64,000 nucleotides of DNA, from assembly GCA_963825335.1 (NCBI GenBank), contig CAWGSP010000001.1:2356001-2420000 (forward strand), in the 5' to 3' direction. This DNA comes from Methanobacterium_B sp963825335 (GTDB lineage Archaea > Methanobacteriota > Methanobacteria > Methanobacteriales > Methanobacteriaceae). Both the position numbers and the translations under genes were made by a program. Positions 37,897 to 46,698 of the stretch are shown piece by piece; the stretch's first letter is position 1, and each line of letters starts with the position of its first letter. The notes under the pieces are model-generated. The model saw only the letters and a list, made by a program, of their open reading frames with translations, was not told the DNA's origin and made no database searches.

Positions 37897-37899
37897 TAA

Positions 37900-38589
37900 T
37901 TAAATTTCCCATTGAATTGTGAGCGGACAATGATCAGAAATTTTAGATTCTCTAATTGATTTATCATGAGTTGATGATACATCTATTAATCTGTTACCAA
38001 GCTTCGGGGAAACGAATGCATAGTCTATTCTAAACCCAGTTCCTGAATGATGATACCAAGTATATCTATCAGAGTCTATTTTTGGGTTATATTTCCACAT
38101 GTCAATGTATCCTAATTCTTCTAGTTTGATTAGATCTTTAGGATTGTAATCTGTTCTATTAGCTGAATCTTCCTTGGTGCAGCTGTTGAAATCTCCAGTT
38201 ATCAAAACATTTTTATCAATATTAATTTCAGAGTAATCTAAAATTCTTTTCCAGAACAGATCCTTTTCAGACCCTCCACTAACTGGAACGTAAACTCCAA
38301 GAACATTAAGATCAAATTTAGGAATATAAACTTCGGTCCACCTATCATTTACTTTTTCAACAACAAAATCCTCTTTACACGCTATAAATGAACCTAAGTT
38401 TTTATCATCATTTGATGCTTGTGTTATATAACCACTATCAACCAATTTATCGATTATTTCTTGTCCATGATTGTTTTTAACAAATTCTGTAAGCACTATC
38501 AGATCAAAATCATTACTCAAAATATAATCCAATATTAATTGGGTTCTTTTGCCCCCGCCAAATCTGATGTTAAAATTTAAAATTCTCAT
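37900..38589 (-). CDS. endonuclease/exonuclease/phosphatase family (exonuclease III-like)
   Basis: 229 residues with the EEP-fold signature blocks: FNIRFG at the start, LTEF (metal-binding Glu), GDFNSC (Asp/Asn pair), DYAFVS and the final SDHCPL with catalytic His. Members are AP endonucleases, exonucleases or phosphodiesterases; the sequence is shorter and more divergent than XthA, so its substrate is uncertain. Divergent from the NucS-like gene with 126 bp between; a TACTAAAATGAACATT element about 35-50 bp upstream resembles one before the DUF4145 relic. Confidence 0.85.
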   Translation of the reverse strand: MRILNFNIRFGGGKRTQLILDYILSNDFDLIVLTEFVKNNHGQEIIDKLVDSGYITQASNDDKNLGSFIACKEDFVVEKVNDRWTEVYIPKFDLNVLGVYVPVSGGSEKDLFWKRILDYSEINIDKNVLITGDFNSCTKEDSANRTDYNPKDLIKLEELGYIDMWKYNPKIDSDRYTWYHHSGTGFRIDYAFVSPKLGNRLIDVSSTHDKSIRESKISDHCPLTIQWEI

Positions 38590-38715
38590 TTTCTGCCTCC
38601 ATACATAAATAATATGTTGAATAAATGTTCATTTTAGTATAATATATTTACTGTTGTTGTTTAATTTCAGATAATTAAATTATATTAATTTATTGATAGA
38701 ATGGGGGAATATATA

Positions 38716-39801
38716 ATGTCTGGAAAGATTTTTCTACTTAAGGAGGGGAATAAACTGGTTGAGATGGAAGAAAAGGAATATGTTTCAGAAGATATTTTAC
38801 AGGATCTCATAGCCAAATATCCTAACTTGCTTGCAGGTGATGAGATGGATGTTGATGAGCCGCGAAGATGGTTATTGGTTCAAAGGGAACTTTTACTTTA
38901 CTGTGAAGATGAGTATGGATTTGAGAAATTTTATCTCGATCATCTCTTTCTTGACCAGGACGGTATTCCAACCATAGTTGAAACAAAAAGAAGCAGTGAT
39001 AACAGATTAAGAAGGGAAGTAGTAGCACAGATGCTCGATTACGCGTCGAATGCACCAATATATCTACCAGTTGAAGACATCATATCCAATTTAATTCTTA
39101 AATATCCAAACCAGAATATGGAAGAATTGCTTAAAAATGAACTTGGAGTGGAAACTAGTTCAGATGAATTCTTTAAACAGGTAAAAACCAATCTAACTGC
39201 TGGTAAAATTAGAATGGTATTTGTTGCAGATTACATACCTACCAAACTTAAAACCATAGTTGAATTTCTAAGTGCGCAGATGAATCCTGCAGAAGTTTTT
39301 GTTGTTGAACTCAAACAGTATGTTGGTGAAGGATTAAAAACACTAGCACCCAGACTAGTAGGTCAAACAGCTGACGCTCAGATAAGAAAAGCCGCTGCAA
39401 AAAAGTTGGATGAAACAATATTCTTTGAACACTTAGATGAAAAAGAATCAGTTTTTTATGGGAAACTCTTGGAATATGCTAAAGAAAACAATTTATCAAT
39501 CAGTTGGGGAACCAAAAGCTTTTCAATAAACGTTATTAAAAACGGGAATAATATAAATCTGCTCAGGGGTTACTGCGATTTGAGTGCATTTGGTCAGGCA
39601 TTATTTGCAACGGTTGGCAATATAAAAACAAAAGTGTCAAATGGAGATTCTGTTATTAAAGAGTATATACACATCGAAGACTTTGCAAATAAAGTAGCTG
39701 ATGGTTATGGTTTCAATATAACTGAAATGGACGAAGAACAAACCGAGAGATTTTATGAAGTATTAACTACAATAATTAGAATGGTAAAAATTGAAGAATA
39801 A
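38716..39801 (+). CDS. PD-(D/E)XK nuclease, NucS/DUF91-like
   Basis: 361 residues. The N-terminal 120 residues carry a restriction-endonuclease-like core with candidate active residues Asp75 (LDHLFLD), Glu89 and Lys91 (IVETKRS), preceded by the helical LIAKYPNLLAGDEM stretch typical of DUF91/NucS relatives. The C-terminal half is unassigned and may bind DNA. The ATG at 38701 is replaced by 38716, which has GGGGGA 7 bases upstream. Next gene (53 bp later) encodes a small AP2-like DNA-binding protein, so a DNA-repair or defence role is possible. Confidence 0.8.
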   Translation: MSGKIFLLKEGNKLVEMEEKEYVSEDILQDLIAKYPNLLAGDEMDVDEPRRWLLVQRELLLYCEDEYGFEKFYLDHLFLDQDGIPTIVETKRSSDNRLRREVVAQMLDYASNAPIYLPVEDIISNLILKYPNQNMEELLKNELGVETSSDEFFKQVKTNLTAGKIRMVFVADYIPTKLKTIVEFLSAQMNPAEVFVVELKQYVGEGLKTLAPRLVGQTADAQIRKAAAKKLDETIFFEHLDEKESVFYGKLLEYAKENNLSISWGTKSFSINVIKNGNNINLLRGYCDLSAFGQALFATVGNIKTKVSNGDSVIKEYIHIEDFANKVADGYGFNITEMDEEQTERFYEVLTTIIRMVKIEE

Positions 39802-39855
39802 ATTTATTAAAGTATAGTATACTTCTAGATAATTAAATAATATGGAGGTGAATGA

Positions 39856-40035
39856 ATGGTAAACAGTAAAGGAAGTGATTATCATGGCGTATGGAAAAAA
39901 GGTGAAAAATGGAACGCTTATATAACCATTAATGGTGAAGAGAAACATTTAGGATACTTTAAAATTGAAGAACATGCTGCAATAGCTTATCTATTAGCTA
40001 AATGTGAAGTAAAATTAAACAATGAAGAAATTTAA
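39856..40035 (+). CDS. 59-residue AP2-like DNA-binding domain protein
   Basis: A short gene with a perfect GGAGGTGA at 39844-39851 and ATG at 39856. The product has the whole AP2/integrase-type three-strand-plus-helix pattern: H-G-V-W-K-K-G-E-K-W-N-A-Y-I, then a KHLGYFKIEEHAAIAYLLA block, equivalent to the YRGV...KW-A-I...LG-F-EEAA-AYD signature of AP2 domains. Stand-alone AP2 modules elsewhere are tied to homing endonucleases and phage integrases. Here it follows a nuclease gene, probably in one transcript. Function is inferred only. Confidence 0.75.
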   Translation: MVNSKGSDYHGVWKKGEKWNAYITINGEEKHLGYFKIEEHAAIAYLLAKCEVKLNNEEI

Positions 40036-40208
40036 TTTATTCTTCATTTCTATTATTTAATTTATCTCCTAATCCATCTCTAAATTAAAATTAATATTTA
40101 AACCGAAAATTCTTCTTTCTCTGATTATTTTCAGTCTTTATAATTGACAAAAGATTAATTTTATTCTGAATTCAAAGATATTTACATTTTATAACGTACC
40201 ATCATTTT

Positions 40209-40463
40209 TCATTTAGATTTATAAATTTTTGATAATACATTTTTTCCAACTTCAGTGATCTTATAATATCGTCCCATATGTTCATCAGGCGTTATACATT
40301 CAACCAATCCCTTTTCCATTAAAGAACGAATAGACCTACTGATAGTTGACCTTTGTGTACCAATTATTTCAGATAATTCAGTCGGTGTTCTGGGTTCTGT
40401 TAAGTTTTCTAATACTTTTTTTCTTATCTTGCCCCTCACAACAAAACTGACTAAATTGTACAT
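40209..40463 (-). CDS. winged-helix (MarR/TrmB-type) regulator
   Basis: 84 residues that are little more than one winged helix: FVVRGKIRKKVLENL, TPTELSEIIGTQRSTISRSIRSLMEKGLVECI and a wing ending YYKITEVGKNVL. ATG 40463 is chosen because the domain starts there; a longer frame back to 40505 would run through the operator repeats. The ATG lies about 24 bp after a TATA-like ACATATATTT, so the mRNA may be leaderless. It faces a three-gene membrane locus and probably controls both itself and that locus. Confidence 0.82.
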   Translation of the reverse strand: MYNLVSFVVRGKIRKKVLENLTEPRTPTELSEIIGTQRSTISRSIRSLMEKGLVECITPDEHMGRYYKITEVGKNVLSKIYKSK

Positions 40464-40465
40464 AA

Positions 40466-40519
40466 TAGCAAATTCGTAGCAAAAATATATGTCAATTGGT
40501 AGCAAATACGTAGCAAAAA
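40466..40519. promoter_or_regulatory. paired operators TAGCAAATNCGTAGCAAAAA
   Basis: Two 20-bp copies with one mismatch, at 40466-40485 and 40500-40519, start-to-start distance 34 bp. Each holds two direct TAGCAAA half-sites. Between them, on the minus strand, lies the TATA-like ACATATATTT of the winged-helix gene, so binding would block its promoter. The divergent gene's TATA box at about 40548-40556 is 30 bp away. Confidence 0.7.
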
Positions 40520-40577
40520 CGCTTCTTTTCTCGAAAATAATAAAATTTTATATATAAATATGATCATATTAATAACC

Positions 40578-41183
40578 ATGAAGGTATTACAGAAAAAGGA
40601 GTTGATTGAAAAGGGAAAAAACTTGATTTTCTACAATAAAAATGTGAAACCATGTTATATTGAATTAAAGACTGATTATTTATGTGTCTATTTTGATGAA
40701 CCATCTCCCGCAAGGATAAGATTGATAGAAATTGCTGACAAAGTAAAAAAACGTTCAAAAAGTACAAAAAATCTAAGTATCCCCGAGCTAAAAAAGCTTA
40801 TAATAAACGAGTTAGATAACGAAAAGTTAATAATAATATTCAACCACTTTGAAAGGTTAAATAATATATCGGTACGACCGTACTACGATCTTAATGAACA
40901 TAAAAATATCCAGTTTGTCTGCAACTTTACTGAAAATTTTAAGAAACAAATTTACCCATTCTTCAAAACATTCGAGCTAATGAACAAGGATCAATATAAA
41001 AAAGAATTTGTCAAAGACGAGATTAACATTACATACGCCATCTACGGCATTATAAGTATATACTGTTTTTTATTATACCTTAAAATATCGTACTCGATAC
41101 ACACTGCTGTGATTTTGATTGGAGGAGTCTGGTTTGCTCTCATAATATTCAGAACTTTAATGTACGCAGGAGGACGCATATGA
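40578..41183 (+). CDS. uncharacterised protein with two C-terminal membrane helices
   Basis: 201 residues: a soluble, Lys-rich N-terminal domain of about 150 residues and two helices at the end (IYCFLLYLKI; AVILIGGVWFALIIF). No family recognised. ATG 40560 would overlap the TATA box (TTTTATATATA at about 40546-40556), while ATG 40578 is about 25 bp after it; the latter fits a leaderless mRNA. The stop overlaps the start of the next gene (ATGA), so they are coupled. Confidence 0.68.
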   Translation: MKVLQKKELIEKGKNLIFYNKNVKPCYIELKTDYLCVYFDEPSPARIRLIEIADKVKKRSKSTKNLSIPELKKLIINELDNEKLIIIFNHFERLNNISVRPYYDLNEHKNIQFVCNFTENFKKQIYPFFKTFELMNKDQYKKEFVKDEINITYAIYGIISIYCFLLYLKISYSIHTAVILIGGVWFALIIFRTLMYAGGRI

Positions 41184-41824
41184 GGGAATATACACATGTA
41201 GCAGGGGCTTTATTATTATATACCACTATTTCATTTTTAATAAATCTAAATATTACACTAATCGGTCTATTCTTAGCCGGATGTATATCATTATTCCCAG
41301 ATATCATAGATAGAATAATGGGTAAACACAGGGGAATTGGTCACTCAATTTTTTGGATAATTCCATTGATCTCCATGGGATTTTTAAATTATGGATTGGC
41401 TCTTGCATTGATAATAGGATTTATGTCACATATTCTTTTTGACATATTCACAACCCATGGAGTTCCAATTTTCTATCCATTATCAAAAACTTCATTTGTA
41501 TCTCTAAGAATGCAAAATAGGATAAAAACAAGTACAAACAAAGATAAAGCCGTATTTATATTTATTTCAATTTTATTAGTTCCACTGTTACTATTTAATA
41601 CAGGATATTTGTCCATATTACATCATGAAGGACTCAACTTACCCTTAGGAACTGGTGAAGCCAGCGGAGTGCCAAACAGTGCATACAATACCAATACCCC
41701 AATAAAAAGCAGTGTCAATTTGAATTTACAGCTCAATGCCAACACAACAAAAAATATTACCGTTCACCAGGTCAACGAGAACGATACCAATATTGTTGTC
41801 AAAGACTTAAAACCCGGAGGTTGA
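41180..41824 (+). CDS. membrane-bound metal-dependent hydrolase (DUF457/YdjM-like)
   Basis: 214 residues. The first 155 match the YdjM/DUF457 family: THVAGALLLY start, DIIDRIMGKHRGIGHS with HRG-x-GHS metal motif, and SHILFDIFTTHGVPIFYPL, all within four helices. Members are predicted membrane phosphatases or phospholipase-like hydrolases. The C-terminal 60 residues are Asn/Thr-rich and probably extracytoplasmic, which is unusual for the family. Middle gene of a three-gene set; starts by overlap with the preceding gene. Confidence 0.85.
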   Translation: MREYTHVAGALLLYTTISFLINLNITLIGLFLAGCISLFPDIIDRIMGKHRGIGHSIFWIIPLISMGFLNYGLALALIIGFMSHILFDIFTTHGVPIFYPLSKTSFVSLRMQNRIKTSTNKDKAVFIFISILLVPLLLFNTGYLSILHHEGLNLPLGTGEASGVPNSAYNTNTPIKSSVNLNLQLNANTTKNITVHQVNENDTNIVVKDLKPGG

Positions 41825-41828
41825 TATA

Positions 41829-42095
41829 ATGAAAGAATTTAGGACCATACACTGCGAAGCATACGACATGGATGTGAATGAATTTGAATGTCAACATTGT
41901 TGTGTTAAAAAACGTTTTCACGTAGAACACATCGAAAAATGCCCATATTATGGTGAATTTCTTGTAAAAGTAATTAAGATCAAAGCTCAAGATCTAAACA
42001 GAATAAAGAAATATGCCAGTAGAAAAGGCAGTAATCCCGTAAATCATTATATCAGAGAAGCAATAGCAGAATACTTGGAAAATCACGATAATTAG
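41829..42095 (+). CDS. small Cys-containing protein with ribbon-helix-helix-like end
   Basis: 88 residues. The first half has five cysteines (IHCEAY, FECQHCCVKKRF, KCPYYGEF), enough for a zinc or Fe-S site; the second half, VKVIKIKAQDLNRIKKYASRKGSNPVNHYIREAIAEYLEN, looks like a ribbon-helix-helix fold. It starts 4 bp after the hydrolase stop with GGAGG just upstream, so it belongs to that operon. It could be a metal- or redox-sensing regulator; this is a suggestion only. Confidence 0.7.
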   Translation: MKEFRTIHCEAYDMDVNEFECQHCCVKKRFHVEHIEKCPYYGEFLVKVIKIKAQDLNRIKKYASRKGSNPVNHYIREAIAEYLENHDN

Positions 42096-42683
42096 TATTA
42101 TTAAATATTAAGAAAATTTTAATCTTTTTTCTCACATTTATTCACTTACCCTGTGATATCTAGTAATAATTATTCCATCGTAGATCATCTATTTCAAGAT
42201 TAAGATGGTATTCTAACTATATAGAAACAAAAATAATGAGTGAAGACTTATTAAGAAGGAAAATAATGCACAAATCAGGATTATGCATATCCCCATTTCT
42301 TTGAACAATAAGCCCCCTATGAAAAATCAATTAAAAAAAAAACCAACATAAATGTTGAGACCAGTGACGTTTCAAAGATGAGAAAAATTCTAATTATCCT
42401 AACAATCTCTACAACAAATTAGCAATGTTGAAATCATTTTAATAAAGTCATTAAAGAAACTCACAATAAATGTTCATTTACTATTATAAAAAAAATTTAG
42501 TGATACTCAAGAACTTCAAACTAAGGAATTTTTAACATAAATATGAACCTATTTAAAAAAACAACACGAAATGCACAGATGATACATTAAGAGAGTAGGT
42601 AAAATAATATTTTCCATTGAATCTAAATTAATAAATATAAAGAAAAATGAAAAAAGATAAAGATGATTCATAAAGATAGATTA
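42096..42683. other. 590-bp AT-rich region without recognised features
   Basis: No frame, repeat or dyad that I can support. It separates an intact operon from a block of broken genes and may hold older, unreadable remains. Confidence 0.3.
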
Positions 42684-43090
42684 TTATTCTTTTTTTAAGG
42701 TAGTTCTTTTTAATATTGGATGAATAACATCTATCCCATCATCCTTTAGAACATCAAATGAAGATACATGATCTGTATGGACAGGATATAATTTTTCAGG
42801 ATTAATTTTTCGGATCATATCCAATAATTCTGCACCATTGGCATGTCCTGATGCATGAAAACCTTTTTTCATAGTTAAATTGAAAAGTTCTAACCATCTT
42901 TTCACTTTTTTCTCATTTATTTTCATCTGATCATCAAATGGTTCTGTACTAGATTTTATGTAGATACCATTTTCAGGTTTTATATCGATTAACTCTTTTA
43001 ATTCAAAAAAATCGCATCTGAAAATGAATTGGTACATTTAAAAATGGCGTAATTATCTATTGATTCGTTTATTTTTGCATCTCGTGTCAT
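42684..43090 (-). pseudogene. C-terminal remnant of RNase J-like MBL-fold hydrolase
   Basis: A 117-residue frame carries the end of an RMMBL-type metallo-hydrolase (ASGHANGAELLDMIRKI, LYPVHTDH, TLKKE). Upstream, MTRDAKINESIDNYAIFK is readable in another frame, so a one-base shift lies near 43030-43045. The metal motif HxHxDH and the first two thirds of the protein are missing. Relic of a beta-CASP/MBL nuclease or similar. Confidence 0.75.
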
Positions 43091-43188
43091 ATTAATATCT
43101 TTTATCTTAGTATCATATATTTCATTCATTAATCAGATAACATGAAAGAATGACTAAAAGAGTTTACTCTTATTAAAGTGTTAGAACT

Positions 43189-43748
43189 TTATGGAGATTT
43201 ATTTTTCATTTTTGCCGGAAATTCATAAATAAATCGTAATAACATTTCTATAAAATCTATAAGTTCTTCAGCATCCTGTTTTTCCATAATACTTATTTCA
43301 TGATTCGCTTCATTTCCTTTTAATCTAATATGATCAACCCACTCTTTAGAACCTGGGGGAGTGAAATGGTTATCGGATAAATATTTAATATACTCATAAA
43401 AATTTAATCCTTCTTTAGCCCCTTTTGAAACACTTATATTCATTAAAAGCTTCCTACAACATAAAACTGAAGCAGTATATGATCCAGTGAACAACAATTT
43501 CTAGCTTCTTCATATAATGATTTTGTAGCTTTATCATCAATATCATTGACTGAATTCCCATAATTAACGCCAGGCATTTGTAAACTACGTTCAAAATATG
43601 TTGGTCTTCCACAATTAGGGCATACATGAATACGAGGCCCATACAGATCATTAAACTGATCCCAACCTAAATTTGAAGCAACTTTGTGGTTACAATAACC
43701 ACAAATAAATTTTCTTGATTGCAATAATAGTAAATTGTTCCATGTCAT
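43189..43748 (-). pseudogene. DUF4145 family protein, frameshifted
   Basis: Two overlapping frames give one protein of about 185 residues: an N-terminal zinc ribbon (CGYCNHKV ... CPNCGRP, 17-47), then the DUF4145 domain crossing from SLYEEARNCC in the first frame to TGSYTASVLCCRKLLMNISV in the second, with the typical GNEANHEI motif. A base is missing near 43490-43497 (TGTTGTTCACTGG). DUF4145 occurs in restriction and other defence-related proteins, which fits the HsdM relic 0.5 kb away. Confidence 0.82.
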
Positions 43749-43831
43749 TTTCTTTACCTGCTACAATTCTTATTTTTAAGAGATATTATTAATGTAATAA
43801 TAATGTTCGTTTTAGTATTGACTATTTTAAA

Positions 43832-44191
43832 TTAAATTAATGAATATTGATAACATGTTCCATTATCATAAAATCGCACAAAATCTCCGTCCACATTACC
43901 ATTAAATGTCTCTGAGTTACATGCTTCCCCATTGAATTCATTACTATTTATTTCTAAAAAGATATTGCAATTTTAACCATGATGGAATAAATTGAAACCA
44001 TTTTCAACTTTATCTCCGAATATTTCACACTTTAAATCATAATCATGTACATCTACCCTTTGATTATCAATATCCCCAAAGATTTTCTTGTGTAGTGATA
44101 GGTCATGATCATGCACTCCAATTGTACCTTCATTCTTTGAAATAATAACTCCAGCAATATAAGCAATACTAGCACGAATATCCGAATTCAT
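43832..44191 (-). pseudogene. protein with repeated VHD-x-DL motif, in-frame TAA
   Basis: ATG 44191 follows GGAGAGTG, a good ribosome binding site. The 72-residue product MNSDIRASIAYIAGV... has an internal duplication: VHDHDLSLHKKIFGD and VHDYDLKCEIFGD. It stops at a TAA (43973-43975), but the same frame continues with coding-like sequence (NCNIFLEINSNEFNGE ... VRFYDNGTCYQYSLI) to a stop at 43832. So either the first 72 residues are the gene, or it is one 119-codon gene with a nonsense mutation. Family unknown. Confidence 0.55.
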
Positions 44192-44206
44192 AATTTCACT
44201 CTCCAA

Positions 44207-44669
44207 ATTTTTTAATAAAAACTATTCCTACTATAAAATCCTCATAAACTAAATCAAATAATGCTAATTTTAGAGTATTTCTAACTTTATCATTATCAAC
44301 TAACTGTTTTATGTAAATCCATATTACTATTCAGAAGCTCTGTCATTTCTCTATTTTTCAAAAACTGCTTTAACATTCTCTGGTAATGGTTCATTAATTT
44401 GGGAATGTTTTTTTTGTAGAATCTTGTTAAAAATGAAAAGTTTTTCCAAATTTATATCACAAAAAGGCATTAATTGAGAAAGGAATGAATAGATATTTTG
44501 ATATCGTCTAAGTGTTTTTTAAATCCTACAGCACTTCTTTATTTTCTTTAAAACCTTTTTAAAATCTTTTACAACATGATATAACTTTTTGATATTCGTT
44601 CTATTATATTCCTCTTAATAAGTCTGCTAAATCCCATATGAATGTTATTTTTTCTTGAAAGTTATCCAT
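44207..44669 (-). pseudogene. hsdM: type I restriction-modification remnant (HsdM start)
   Basis: ATG 44669 behind GTGGGGA opens MDNFQEKITFIWDLADLLRG, the classical N-terminus of HsdM methyltransferase subunits, and after two stops NEYQKVI continues the match. The rest is shredded: readable pieces such as INEPLPENVKAVFEK and NTLKLALFDLVYEDF lie in different frames, and cannot be assigned. The bulk of HsdM, HsdS and HsdR is absent. It shows that a type I system was once here. Confidence 0.65.
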
Positions 44670-45095
44670 CTTATTCCCCACTTAAAATAATATTATTTTA
44701 TATCTAAAAATGAATTTAATTACATTTAACTTAAAATTTACTATTTTTTTATTCGGTATAATAACATATTTTTTTTAATTCAAAAAATAACTTTACTAAG
44801 TTTAATTATTATTGATAAAATCAATATAATAAGAAAAAAAATTGGAATTGACGAGTAATAAGCTTAAGGAGATTGTAAAGCTATGAAATATGGTTTTAGT
44901 ATTACAATATATTTGCTGCAATTTTCCAAGATCAGATATAATCCTAAATAAGTCTTTTTTTATCAATTAAGGTCTTTAAAGTTATTTTTAGAAATTCTAA
45001 AAATTGTTGATTTACTTCGTTATAGCCTTATATAATGAAGTAAAATTGAATATATTTATCAAATATTGGGACTTTAAACAATTAAAAAAAAAAAA
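44670..45095. other. intergenic region without recognised features
   Basis: About 425 bp, very AT-rich. An A-tract at 45084-45095 ends the DUF998 transcript (T-tract on the minus strand). Nothing else supported. Confidence 0.3.
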
Positions 45096-45731
45096 TTAAT
45101 TTTTAAGTGATAGTTTGTAGAGTTGTAGTCCTGTTACCCCTATCCATATCCAGGCAACTAAAAGAAATGCTCTCTGTATAAGACCGGGATATATATCATA
45201 TAAAATGGCGATTTTTAGTAAGATTACCAAAACTACAGTCAGCAAACCACTTATCAATGAATATGAACTATATCTTCCCCATACTGTACTATCTTTATTT
45301 TTTAACCCTTGCCACATGAGTAGTTGTGCTACTATTACAGCAACGAATGCTGTTGCACTGACTATGTTGTGTGGGTTGGCTTGAAGAAAACTTTCGGGAA
45401 ATATTCCTGCGAGCAATACTCCTAGAGCGAATAATATTACAAACCATACTCCTAGTTTTAGTGCTCTTCCTTGTGGGAGGGGTAGTCCTTTTCTAAGACC
45501 TAATGCCAATCCTATTGTTAAAATACCAAATATTATAAAGTTAATATTTTGGAGTATTGCTAGATGGCCAACTCCAAGGTCACTTACAAAATTATAGTAC
45601 TGGCTATAGCCAGGCCTTAATAGGCTCTCTACTATTACCATGAACCAGAAGAATATCGGAGCTATTATTCCACAAACTGCATAAAATTTTAATTTACTCT
45701 GTTCTTTAGTAAGCATATCATTTTCAGTCAT
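45096..45731 (-). CDS. DUF998 family membrane protein
   Basis: 211 residues with six helices and the DUF998 opening KFYAVCGIIAPIFFWFMVIVES, followed by RPGY-S-QYYNFVSDLGVG, the motif that defines the family. Function unknown; often next to regulators. GGTGAT lies before the ATG. A perfect dyad GTGAAC-TCT-GTTCAC lies 51-65 bp upstream, between it and a divergent TetR gene, so repression by that TetR is likely. Confidence 0.88.
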   Translation of the reverse strand: MTENDMLTKEQSKLKFYAVCGIIAPIFFWFMVIVESLLRPGYSQYYNFVSDLGVGHLAILQNINFIIFGILTIGLALGLRKGLPLPQGRALKLGVWFVILFALGVLLAGIFPESFLQANPHNIVSATAFVAVIVAQLLMWQGLKNKDSTVWGRYSSYSLISGLLTVVLVILLKIAILYDIYPGLIQRAFLLVAWIWIGVTGLQLYKLSLKN

Positions 45732-45781
45732 TAAATCACCATTTTCTCTATGATACCATTGTTCTATTCAATTATATTATG

Positions 45782-45796
45782 GTGAACTCTGTTCAC
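45782..45796. promoter_or_regulatory. operator GTGAAC-TCT-GTTCAC
   Basis: Perfect 6-3-6 inverted repeat 51 bp before the DUF998 start and 240 bp before the divergent TetR gene. The core GAACTCTGTTCA recurs at 54230-54241 ahead of another TetR gene. The rest of this divergent region shows nothing more. Confidence 0.65.
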
Positions 45797-46034
45797 TTGT
45801 AGTATGGATCACTTGTTAAATATAGGTGACTATTACAGATGAATAAATCTAAAACTCTAATAGGATTTATTCTTATTTGATTTTATCCAATCAATAAAGA
45901 TTTTAAAAAGATATCTTGTTTTCAATTACATATAAGACCAAAAAAATAATTATAGTATCAATAATATCTATACAACTACATTCAACATAAAATAATATGT
46001 TTAGATATCTGTAAAGTTATTAGTGTGATAATAA

Positions 46035-46637
46035 ATGACGCACAGGAAATATGAAAGAGATAAAGACGCCAAAATTCAGCGCATAATTTCTATTACTAAA
46101 GATTTAATAGAAAAAAATGGGTATAATTACGTATCAATTAGGAATATTGCAAAAGAATCTGATGTAAGCATAGGTTTAATTTACAAATACTTTCCCAAGG
46201 GTAAAATAGATATACTTAAACATCTAAGCCTCCAAAACATAGAAGGAATCTTCCAGATCGATCAACAAGACAAAATTGATTTTGAAGATTTTCCAGGTTA
46301 CATGAGAGAAACCATCCAGAATATGTTTGAGTTACAACAAAAAAATATTAAACTCGTAAAAGCATTTACCATCGCTGCATTGATGCAAGAAACAGTACTC
46401 GAAGACATAAAAACAATCAATGCAGAGGATTATATAATTATCACAGAATTTTTCAACAGATTTAAAGGTGTTAAAATATCAAATAAAGACTCCATAAAAG
46501 TACTCACAGAATGGTCAATCACAACCAAAAGCATAATGCTCCATACCAACATATTTCCCACCATTATTCAAGATGATGAATCATTAATAAACATGCTAGT
46601 CGACATATCACTAAAAATATGGTGTTACAAGCCATGA
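46035..46637 (+). CDS. TetR family transcriptional regulator
   Basis: 200 residues. The DNA-binding part spans about 12-60 (IEKNGYNYVSIRNIAKESDVSIGLIYKYFPKGKIDIL), the rest is the helical ligand domain. Divergent from DUF998 with a shared intergenic dyad that is the natural candidate for its operator. No metabolic neighbour gives a clue to the ligand. The insertion sequence begins 40 bp after its stop. Confidence 0.9.
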   Translation: MTHRKYERDKDAKIQRIISITKDLIEKNGYNYVSIRNIAKESDVSIGLIYKYFPKGKIDILKHLSLQNIEGIFQIDQQDKIDFEDFPGYMRETIQNMFELQQKNIKLVKAFTIAALMQETVLEDIKTINAEDYIIITEFFNRFKGVKISNKDSIKVLTEWSITTKSIMLHTNIFPTIIQDDESLINMLVDISLKIWCYKP

Positions 46638-46677
46638 AACTCATCTAAAATTATTCAATCATCTTTAATAAAAAAAA

Positions 46678-46694
46678 GGCTTTGTAGAAACCCT
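46678..46694 (+). repeat. left terminal inverted repeat of IS
   Basis: Exact 17-bp reverse complement of the repeat at 47831-47847. Confidence 0.88.
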
Positions 46695-46698
46695 TTTT

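Noticed and set aside
27600..44191. TAA as a sense codon, because three broken genes contain in-frame TAA
   Set aside because: Intact genes throughout the window end with TAA, and the broken genes also have frameshifts, so nonsense mutation is sufficient.
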